From the NCBI GenBank assembly GCA_035633215.1, contig DASQFI010000007.1, positions 62,001 to 126,000 of the forward strand: a DNA stretch of 64,000 nucleotides, given 5' to 3'. This DNA is from DASQFI01 sp035633215 (GTDB taxonomy: Bacteria > Acidobacteriota > Vicinamibacteria > Vicinamibacterales > SCN-69-37). A model generated the notes under the pieces. The model saw only the letters and a list, made by a program, of their open reading frames with translations. It was not told where the DNA came from and did not search any database. The translations under genes were made by a program, and so were the position numbers. Position 1 is the stretch's first letter. Each line of letters starts with the position of its first letter. Shown piece by piece: positions 57,378-64,000 of this stretch.

Positions 57378-58562
57378 GTGGCCACCCTCGACGTTGACGT
57401 CGCCGTCATCGGCGGCGGGCCGGCCGGCGCGGCCGCCGCGCTGACGCTGCTTCGGTACTCGGCCCTGCGCGTCGCGCTCGTGGAGCGCTCGAGCTACGAG
57501 GACTGGCGCCCCGGCGAAGCGCTGTCGCCGGCCGTCATGCCGCTCCTCCGGTATCTCGACGCAGGTCATCTGCTCGAGACGCACGGGCACCTGGCATCGC
57601 ACGGCACGGCGGCCGCCTGGGGCACACCCGGCCTGATATCGCGCGACTTCCTGTTCACCGGGCAAGGGCCCGGTTGGCACCTCGATCGGGCCGTGTTCGA
57701 TCGTGCGCTCGGCGGGCTCGTCGCCGAACGCGGCGGGACTGTGCTGCTGGCAGCCACTATCGTGCAGGCGACCTTCTCGGCCGATCGCTGGCGGCTCGAG
57801 GTTCGACGGGACCCCGAGATGCGGCCGCAGACCGTCACGGCCGGATTTGTCATCGACGCGACCGGGCGCCGCGCCGCCTTCGCCCGCCGGCTGGGCGCGC
57901 GCCGGACCGTCCACGATCGTCTCTTCGCCGTGGCGGGACTCTGCAGATTTGCCGGCGCACCGCCCCGAAACACGTTCACGATCGTCGAATCCGGGCCCTT
58001 AGGCTGGTGGTACTCCGCGCGGCTGCCGGACGGGCGGATGGTGGTCGCGCTGATGACCGACGCCGACCTCGTCCGCGAGCGCCATCTCCAGACCTCGTCG
58101 ACGTGGTGGACGCTGCTCCAGACGACCAAGCACACGCGCGCGCGTCTCGCGGGCGCGGTCATCGACCAGCCTCCGGTCATCTGTCCGGCGTTCTCACAGA
58201 TCCTTCGCCCCATCGCGGCCGACCGGTGGGTGGCTGCCGGCGACGCCGCCGTCGGATTCGATCCGCTCTCGGCGATGGGCATTGGCTACGCGATCACGTC
58301 GGGCATTCACGCCGCGCGCGCCGTCCATGACGCGTTGACGGCCGGCGGCACGCTGCTCTCAGCGTATGGCGGCGGAGTCGAGCGCCACTACGCGCGATAT
58401 CTGGCGCGCCAGCGCGCCTACTACATGATGGAGCGGCGCTGGCCGGACGCGCCCTTCTGGACGCGCCGGCGAGAGCCGTTCTCACTTCTGTGTAGTTCCA
58501 AACCGCACGAATCGCGGACAGATGGGCAGAATTCTGCCCGGCGGCCCGCTACAGGAAAGTGA
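57378..58562 (+). CDS. lodB: LodB-like FAD-dependent maturation protein
   Basis: 394 residues from a GTG start. It is a flavoprotein of the tryptophan-halogenase-like class: FAD-binding 'VAVIGGGPAGAAAALTLLR', 'RPGEALSPAVMPLLRYLD', the second FAD site 'VIDATGRRAAFARRLGA' and 'WVAAGDAAVGFDPLSAMGIGYAITSG'. In Marinomonas LodB is needed to form the quinone cofactor of LodA, so by position (7 bases after lodA) this is its maturation partner. The end is rich in Arg/Ser and faces the kinase gene. The substrate of the pair is not predictable from this protein. Confidence 0.85.
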   Translation: MATLDVDVAVIGGGPAGAAAALTLLRYSALRVALVERSSYEDWRPGEALSPAVMPLLRYLDAGHLLETHGHLASHGTAAAWGTPGLISRDFLFTGQGPGWHLDRAVFDRALGGLVAERGGTVLLAATIVQATFSADRWRLEVRRDPEMRPQTVTAGFVIDATGRRAAFARRLGARRTVHDRLFAVAGLCRFAGAPPRNTFTIVESGPLGWWYSARLPDGRMVVALMTDADLVRERHLQTSSTWWTLLQTTKHTRARLAGAVIDQPPVICPAFSQILRPIAADRWVAAGDAAVGFDPLSAMGIGYAITSGIHAARAVHDALTAGGTLLSAYGGGVERHYARYLARQRAYYMMERRWPDAPFWTRRREPFSLLCSSKPHESRTDGQNSARRPATGK

Positions 58563-58590
58563 GAATGGCTCGAGGCGGCGGGAGTGGAGA

Positions 58591-60999
58591 TCAGCTGGCG
58601 CCACGCGCCAGCGAGGCCCGCAGCGGTTTGAGCAGCTCGTCGTAGCGCGGATCCGATCGCAGCGTGTCGAACGCCCCGTCGAGAATGAAGTACCACAGCA
58701 GCCAGCAGTCGCGTTGGTCGCGCGCCTGGCGCAGCATCTCGAACGCCGCGTCGGCGTCGCCGAGTCCGGCGTGGACCAGTCCGCGCGCGAAGGCGGGCAC
58801 GTAGCGCTTCCGCGACAAGTCGTCGAGCCGACGCAGCGTCGCGACCGCGTCGTCGCGACGCCCGGCCATCGCCTGCCCATAGCCAAGATAGCCAATGGGA
58901 TACGGGTTGTCGGCGCCGAAGGTCGCGGCCTGCTCGAAGAGCGGCAGCGCGTCGGCCGGTTTGCCGCGGCGCACCATGACCATGCCCAGATCGAGGTGCA
59001 GCCAGAACGAGGTCGGATCGCGCTTGAGGCTCTTGCGCGCCTGCTCTTCGGCGCGATCGAGCTGGCCCAGTGCCGAATAGAAGGGGACGATCTGTTCGTT
59101 CCACGTGAACGAGAACGGATCGAGCGTAACCGACTGCTCGATGTCCGGGATCGCCTCGCGCAGCCGGCCGGCCGCCACCAGGTAGTTGCCGTAACCGAAA
59201 TGCGCGTCGGCATAGCGCGCGTTGAGCGCCAGCGCGCGCTTGAACTCGCGCTCGGCCGACGTCATGTCCCAGTCGTAGTACAGGTTGATGATCCCGAGGA
59301 GGTAATGCACTTCCGGGAGCGAGTTGTCGAGCGCCATCGCCTTCGTCAGGTTGTCCTTGGCGAGCGGCATGTTGTCCTTCGGCGGCTGGCTCATGTAGGC
59401 GCGCGCCACGTACGAATCGGCCAGGCCGTAGAACGCGAGCGCGTACGACGGATCCAGTTCCGTCGCCGCCTTGAAAAACCCAATGCTCGCTTCGAGCGAC
59501 TCTTCCGTCCACTCGTCCCACTTGTTGCGGCCCTTGAGGTACAGCTTGTACGCCTCGGGGTTCGTCGTCGGCCGTTTGGCGAGCTTCGCGCGCTCCGGCT
59601 CGGACACGTCCACGCCGAGGTGATCGGCGACGGCCTGGGCAATCTGGCCCTGCACCTCGACGAGGTCGTGCGGCGCACGGTTGAATTGATCGCCCCAGAG
59701 CAGCGCCTGCGAGGCCGCATCGATCAGCTCGACCCGAATGCTCAGACCGTTGCTGTCCTGAATGACGCGGCCGGTCAAGAGCGTCCGGACGCCGAGGTCC
59801 GCGCCTACCTGCTTCAAATCCAGACTTGCCGATCGATATCTGAACGCCGTCGCGCGCGGCACCACGCGCAGGGAGGGCAACTGGGACAACGCGTTCATGA
59901 TGCCCTCGCTGATCCCGTCGCTCAGGTACTGCGCGCTCGGATCGCCACCCGCGTTTGCGAACGGCAGCACGGCGATGGACGTCGACCTCTCGGAGCCGCC
60001 GAAGTACTGCCAGCCCGCCACTGCCAGAACCGTCACGACCATGGTCACGACCGCGGCGGCAATCATCGACCGGCGGACGCGCCAGGCGCCGGCCGCCTTC
60101 CGGTGGCGCCCGGTATGCATGGCCTCGAGCGACGTTGACGTCACGTCGCGCTGGAGGCTTTTCAAATCCGACAGAACCGCGCCGGCACCCTGGTAGCGAT
60201 GCGCGGGATCTTTTTCGAGCAGCCGGAGGATGACCTGTTCCAATCCGTCGGGGAGCCCGGGTTTGAGCTTGGACGGAGGCAGGGGGTCGCGGTTGAGAAT
60301 GGCGTCGAACATCACCGCGGGCGTCGCGCCGACGAATGGCCGCGCGCCGGTCGCCATCTCGTAGAGCACGATGCCCAGCGAGAACAGGTCGCTCCGCGCA
60401 TCGAGCGTCTCGCCCCGCGCCTGCTCGGGTGACATGTAACTGACTGTGCCCAGGACCAGGCTCGGACTGGTCACGAGCACGGTCGGATCGGTGACGACTG
60501 CCCCCTGCGTGAGCGTGTCGGAAAACACACCCGGGCTGACCTTGGCGAGCCCGAAATCGAGCAGCTTGACGTGGAGGCGATCGTTGACGAATACGTTCTC
60601 CGGCTTGATGTCACGATGGACGATGCCCTTCGCATGCGCGGCGTCGAGCGCGTCGGCGATCTGCGCGCCGATGGCGACCACCTCGTCGACCGAGGCGGCG
60701 CGTCCAGCGATCCGCTGCCGCAGCGTCGCGCCGTCGAGCAGCTCCATCGCGATGAACGGTTCCTGCTCGTCGTTGATTTCGTAGATGTGACAGATGTTCG
60801 GATGATTGAGCGCGGAGGCCGAGCGGGCTTCCCGTTCGAATCGCTGCAACGAGACCGGGTCTCGGGCGAGGTCGGCGGGCAGGAACTTCAGCGCGACCAG
60901 CCGGCCGAGCCTCGTGTCCTCGGCCTTGTAGACGCGCCCCATCCCGCCGCTACCCAGCTCCTCGAGGACCCGGTAGCGCGAAACGGTCTGGCCGATCAT
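58591..60999 (-). CDS. Membrane Ser/Thr protein kinase with TolB-like domain and TPRs
   Basis: 802 residues from the ATG at 60999. The kinase domain (about 8-275) has G16-S-G-G-M-G21, K38 (VALK), 'IVHRDIKPENV' and 'LLDFGLAK', so the catalytic residues are present. A transmembrane helix ('SMIAAAVVTMVVTVLAVAGW') is followed by a small TolB/FlgO-like domain ('TSIAVLPFANAGGDPSAQYLSDGISEGIMNAL', 'GVRTLLTGRVIQDSNGLSIRVELIDA') and then TPR repeats to the end ('LAFYGLADSYVARAYM', 'DAHFGYGNYLVAAGRLREAI'). Unlike the other two kinases in the window it lacks a large propeller. The TPRs suggest protein-protein contact outside the membrane. Confidence 0.92.
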   Translation of the reverse strand: MIGQTVSRYRVLEELGSGGMGRVYKAEDTRLGRLVALKFLPADLARDPVSLQRFEREARSASALNHPNICHIYEINDEQEPFIAMELLDGATLRQRIAGRAASVDEVVAIGAQIADALDAAHAKGIVHRDIKPENVFVNDRLHVKLLDFGLAKVSPGVFSDTLTQGAVVTDPTVLVTSPSLVLGTVSYMSPEQARGETLDARSDLFSLGIVLYEMATGARPFVGATPAVMFDAILNRDPLPPSKLKPGLPDGLEQVILRLLEKDPAHRYQGAGAVLSDLKSLQRDVTSTSLEAMHTGRHRKAAGAWRVRRSMIAAAVVTMVVTVLAVAGWQYFGGSERSTSIAVLPFANAGGDPSAQYLSDGISEGIMNALSQLPSLRVVPRATAFRYRSASLDLKQVGADLGVRTLLTGRVIQDSNGLSIRVELIDAASQALLWGDQFNRAPHDLVEVQGQIAQAVADHLGVDVSEPERAKLAKRPTTNPEAYKLYLKGRNKWDEWTEESLEASIGFFKAATELDPSYALAFYGLADSYVARAYMSQPPKDNMPLAKDNLTKAMALDNSLPEVHYLLGIINLYYDWDMTSAEREFKRALALNARYADAHFGYGNYLVAAGRLREAIPDIEQSVTLDPFSFTWNEQIVPFYSALGQLDRAEEQARKSLKRDPTSFWLHLDLGMVMVRRGKPADALPLFEQAATFGADNPYPIGYLGYGQAMAGRRDDAVATLRRLDDLSRKRYVPAFARGLVHAGLGDADAAFEMLRQARDQRDCWLLWYFILDGAFDTLRSDPRYDELLKPLRASLARGAS

Positions 61000-61061
61000 C
61001 CGCGGCTCACGCCCGGCGAAACGGCTATGCTTCTCGGCACAGCCGGGCAGTCTAGCACGCG

Positions 61062-62591
61062 ATGCCACAGCCGCCGTTCGAACTCGAGGAAGCGACGATC
61101 GCTGATCTGCAGCAGCGGATCGCGACCGGGCGCGACACGGCCCGATCGCTCGCCGAGAAGTATCTCGCACGCATCGAGGCCGTCGACCGACGCGGCCCTG
61201 CCACTCGCAGCGTGATCGAGATCAACCCGGACGCGGCCGCCGACGCCGAACGGCTCGACGCCGAGCACGCGCGCGGAGCGCCTCGTGGACCCTTGCACGG
61301 CATTCCCATGCTGATCAAAGACAACTTCGCCACCGCCGATCGGATGATGACGACGGCGGGATCGCTGGCGCTGGTGGGCGCGCGCCCGCCGGCCGACGCG
61401 TTTGTCGTGCGCCGGCTGCGCGCCGCCGGCGTCGTCCTGCTCGGCAAAACGAACATGAGCGAATGGGCGGAGTTCCGATCGGTGCACTGCTGCGCCGGCT
61501 GGAGCGGGCGCGGCGGTCAGACCCGCAATCCCTACGCCCTCGATCGCAGCCCCATGGGATCCAGCTCGGGATCGGCGGTCGCGGTGGCGGCCAACCTCTG
61601 CGCCGTTGCATTGGGCACCGAGACGGACGGGTCGATCGTCCTGCCCGCCAACAACAACTCGGTTGTCGGGCTGAAGCCGACGTTGGGGCTGGCCAGCCGC
61701 CACGGGATCGTCCCGGTCTCACACAACCAGGACACGCCCGGCGTGCTCGCGCGCACGGTTCGCGACGCCGCGATCATCCTGGGTGTCATTGCCGGCCGCG
61801 ATCGCGCCGACCCGGCGACGCGTGCGATCCCGCGCCGGCGGCACGACTTCACCGCGTCACTGGACCGACGAGGTCTCAAGAGCGCGCGCATCGGCGTGGT
61901 GCGCAGCCAGCTCTTTGGCAACAGCGTTGCGGCCGACCGCGCCGCGGACGCCGCGCTCGCGGTAATCAAGGATGAAGGGGCGGTGCTCGTCGATCCCGCC
62001 AACTTCGCCACGCTGTGGAAATTCGACGACACGGAGCTCGAGGTCCTCGCGTGTGACTTCAAGGCCGACCTGCGTCGATTCCTCGCCTGGATCGGGGCCA
62101 GCGCGAAGGTGCGATCGCTCGAGGACGTGATCGCGTTCAACACGACTCATGCCGCCAGCGAGATGCCCTACTTCGGGCAGGAGCTGATGACGATGGCCGA
62201 GCGGAAGGGTCCGGTCACGAGCAAGGCGTATCGCGCGGCGCTCGCCGCCAATCACCGGTTGACGCGGACGCTCGGCATCGATGCGGTCGTGAAGAAGCAC
62301 CGGCTGGACGCGCTGGTGGCCCCGACCGGAGGCCCGCCCGCCCTGATCGATCTCGTCAATGGCGACGGAGGTACCTGGGCGGTCTCGAGCCCGGCGACGA
62401 TCGCGGCGGTCGCAGGGTATCCGCACATCTCGGTGCCGATGGGGTACGCCCGGGGACTGCCGATGGGTATCTCATTTTTTGGCAGGGCCTGGAGTGAGCC
62501 GACGCTGATCCGGCTGGCGTACGCCTACGAGCAGGCCACGACGCACCGACGTTCACCGACATTCGCGCCCACCGCGGACGTGACGCTGTAA
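61062..62591 (+). CDS. Amidase-signature-family enzyme
   Basis: 509 residues without a signal peptide. The Ser-cisSer-Lys triad is visible: K86 (MLIKDNF), S168 in 'GSSSGSAVA' and S191 in 'TETDGSIVLPA'. Canonical relatives read GGSSGG and TGGSIR; here the Arg after the nucleophile is Val and the first Gly is Met-Gly, so the substrate pocket may differ. 'FRSVHCCAGWSGRGGQTRNPYALDRSPMGSSSG' is a typical substrate-binding stretch. It hydrolyses an amide bond in a peptide, acylated amino acid or small amide. It starts 62 bases from the divergent kinase gene and is followed after 3 bases by an amidohydrolase gene, so the two may act together on amides. Confidence 0.9.
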   Translation: MPQPPFELEEATIADLQQRIATGRDTARSLAEKYLARIEAVDRRGPATRSVIEINPDAAADAERLDAEHARGAPRGPLHGIPMLIKDNFATADRMMTTAGSLALVGARPPADAFVVRRLRAAGVVLLGKTNMSEWAEFRSVHCCAGWSGRGGQTRNPYALDRSPMGSSSGSAVAVAANLCAVALGTETDGSIVLPANNNSVVGLKPTLGLASRHGIVPVSHNQDTPGVLARTVRDAAIILGVIAGRDRADPATRAIPRRRHDFTASLDRRGLKSARIGVVRSQLFGNSVAADRAADAALAVIKDEGAVLVDPANFATLWKFDDTELEVLACDFKADLRRFLAWIGASAKVRSLEDVIAFNTTHAASEMPYFGQELMTMAERKGPVTSKAYRAALAANHRLTRTLGIDAVVKKHRLDALVAPTGGPPALIDLVNGDGGTWAVSSPATIAAVAGYPHISVPMGYARGLPMGISFFGRAWSEPTLIRLAYAYEQATTHRRSPTFAPTADVTL

Positions 62592-62594
62592 ATC

Positions 62595-64000
62595 ATGCGC
62601 ATGCGACACCTTTTGTTCGTCCTCATTCTGGTTCTTGGTCTCACGCCGGCATGCGGCCCATCCCCCGGGGACGGCCCGCCTGCGGACCTGATTGTCACGA
62701 ACGGCCGGATCTTCCCGGCTGACGGCACGAGCGCGTTCTATGAGGCGCTGGCCGTGCGCGGCGACCGTATTGCGGCCGTGGGAACGGCGGCGGACGTCGA
62801 TCGGCTGCGCGGACCAGGGACGCAGGTCATCGACGCACAGGGCGGCACCGTCGTGCCCGGCTTCAACGACCCGCACTTCCACATGTTTCTCGAGCTGGAG
62901 TCGGGCCCGCTTCAACTGCTCGCCGAGACCACGCTGGAAGGGATCCAGAATTCAATCCGGGCGTACGGTGCCGCGAACGCCGCACCGTGGGTGCTCGGCC
63001 AGGGCTGGCTCTACAGCGCGTTTCCCGGCGCCATGCCGACGCGCGCCCAGCTCGACGCGCTCGTGCCCGATCGACCGGCCTTTCTGAGGAGTTACGACTA
63101 CCACACCGCGTGGGTGAACTCGAAAGCGCTCGCGCTTGCCGGCATTACGAAGACCACGCCTAATCCGGAAGACGGCATCATCGGCAAGGATCCCGCCACG
63201 GGCGAGCCGACCGGCATCCTGAAGGAGAACGCCCAGGGCTTGGTCATGAAGCTGCTGCCGCCGATCACCCTGCAGCAGCGTCGCGACGCGCTGGCGGCGC
63301 TCATCCCGAAGCTGCATCAAGCCGGGGTGACGAGCGTGCAGACGGCCGACAGCGGGCCCGATCACTTCGAGACGTACGAATGGGCCAGGAACGCCGGCGT
63401 CCTGCAGGTGCGCGTGTTCGCGTCGATTTCGCCGCGTCCGCTCTTCGATGCCGGTAAGGCGGCACCACTCGCCGACACCGACGTGGATCGCTTCGACCGC
63501 CTCCGAGATCGGTACAAGCCGGATGCGCTGTTCCGGATCGGCATCATCAAGCTCCTCGCCGACGGCGTCGTCGAGCCGTTCACAGCTGCCCTGCTCGCTC
63601 CGTATTCGGACCGCCCCGACACGACGGGTCTCCCTGCCTACCCGCCGCAGGAGCTCCAGCGGATTGTGGCGCTCCTCGATCGACGCGGCTGGCCGATGAT
63701 GATCCACTCGATTGGCGACGCCGCGGTCCGCATGTCTCTCGATGCCTTCGAGAACGCGGCGAAGGTCAATCCGCCGCCGGCACGCGGCCGGCGTCACCGC
63801 GTGGAGCACCTCGAGACCATCGACCCGTCCGACGTTCCGCGCTTCGGGTCACTCGGCGTCCTCGCGTCGATGCATCCGGAGGGCTGGACGGGTTCGCCGC
63901 TCCCGCAAAGCCTGCTGAGCGTCTGGGCACGTGGCCTTGGCCCGGTGCGGGCGGGCCGGTTCGGCTCATGGGCGCCGGTGACGCAGGCGGGCGGCCGCGT
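62595..64000 (+). CDS. Amidohydrolase-family enzyme (YtcJ-like), cut by window edge
   Basis: The frame stays open to the end of the window, so the 3' end is missing; at least 468 residues are seen. The N-terminus (MRMRHLLFVLILVLGLTPAC) is an export signal with a lipobox-like Cys20. 'ADLIVTNGRIFPADGTSAFYEALAVRGDRIAAVG' and 'VIDAQGGTVVPGFNDPHFHMF' follow the amidohydrolase-3 (YtcJ) pattern, with the metal HxH in the last one. 'GQGWLYSAFPG' and 'AFLRSYDYHTAWVNSKAL' are also typical. It would hydrolyse an amide or cyclic amide outside the cytoplasm. It starts 3 bases after the amidase stop. Confidence 0.9.
   Translation, partial: MRMRHLLFVLILVLGLTPACGPSPGDGPPADLIVTNGRIFPADGTSAFYEALAVRGDRIAAVGTAADVDRLRGPGTQVIDAQGGTVVPGFNDPHFHMFLELESGPLQLLAETTLEGIQNSIRAYGAANAAPWVLGQGWLYSAFPGAMPTRAQLDALVPDRPAFLRSYDYHTAWVNSKALALAGITKTTPNPEDGIIGKDPATGEPTGILKENAQGLVMKLLPPITLQQRRDALAALIPKLHQAGVTSVQTADSGPDHFETYEWARNAGVLQVRVFASISPRPLFDAGKAAPLADTDVDRFDRLRDRYKPDALFRIGIIKLLADGVVEPFTAALLAPYSDRPDTTGLPAYPPQELQRIVALLDRRGWPMMIHSIGDAAVRMSLDAFENAAKVNPPPARGRRHRVEHLETIDPSDVPRFGSLGVLASMHPEGWTGSPLPQSLLSVWARGLGPVRAGRFGSWAPVTQAGGR

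Noticed and set aside
58616..60138. Long plus-strand frame opposite the third kinase gene.
   Set aside because: Antisense shadow of a kinase-TPR gene. Composition is Arg/Val/Glu-rich with no motif.
1..64000. tRNA, rRNA, CRISPR arrays, prophage and transposase genes.
   Set aside because: No cloverleaf-like, rRNA-like or regularly spaced repeat sequence and no recombinase or phage gene was recognised on reading the window; a covariance-model search was not possible here.

Overview
The window is high-GC and densely coded. It has the gene repertoire of an acidobacterium, probably of the Vicinamibacteria type: several ADOP-type orphan FtsX/MacB permeases, a PadR regulator, Ser/Thr kinases fused to TolB-like propellers or TPRs, sulfatase-like/TPR fusions, a CarboxypepD_reg/TonB-dependent receptor, and many secreted enzymes and small exported proteins. 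This placement rests on gene content only. No rRNA, tRNA, CRISPR array, phage or insertion sequence was recognised. The window cuts a permease gene at its left end and an amidohydrolase gene at its right end.

Layout. Positions 1-4277 (+): two ADOP permeases, then an ECF sigma factor and a minimal zinc-finger anti-sigma factor. 4464-9818: a small exported protein (-), then PadR plus an ADOP permease (+) and a BamA-like barrel protein. 9903-15512: a PQQ-propeller protein, a formamidase-like enzyme, and a cluster of very small membrane proteins around a jelly-roll protein and a Tat-type HD protein. 15742-18309 (+): kinase-propeller. 18336-24975 (-): SIMPL protein, CocE/X-Pro peptidase, ADOP permease, lipoprotein, DUF1579 protein. 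25282-26175 (+): dienelactone hydrolase. 26294-29234 (-): a SLOG/four-TM protein followed by a divergent PRPP synthetase. 29360-32089 (+): kinase-propeller. 32102-42009 (-): an aspartoacylase-like protein, DUF2207, LemA, a giant BNR-repeat protein, an LVIVD protein and a CrtO-like acyltransferase. 42077-48998 (+): three tandem alkaline-phosphatase-superfamily/TPR fusions. 49108-55207 (-): TonB-dependent receptor, small exported protein, S9 peptidase. 55322-58562 (+): a LodA/LodB-type quinoprotein oxidase pair. 58591-60999 (-): kinase-TPR. 61062-64000 (+): amidase and an amidohydrolase.

Much of the coding capacity serves the envelope and the breakdown of peptides, amides and amino acids: X-Pro and S9 peptidases, amidases, amidohydrolase, aspartoacylase and the LodA oxidase. 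ADOP permeases, kinases and PadR/ECF regulators are scattered between these. Two gene sets stand out. One is the SLOG/4TM plus divergent Prs pair (26294-29234), which could be a nucleotide-sensing conflict or stress module. The other is the LodAB pair, whose predicted cysteine-tryptophylquinone residues C445 and W511 can be placed.

The window is also rich in short dispersed repeats: a roughly 100-bp element in four copies next to gene 3' ends (one carrying a second palindrome inside it), a purine-rich element found both between genes and in frame inside a permease, and a two-hairpin element bounded by GTAG/CTAC. None is linked to a transposase here.
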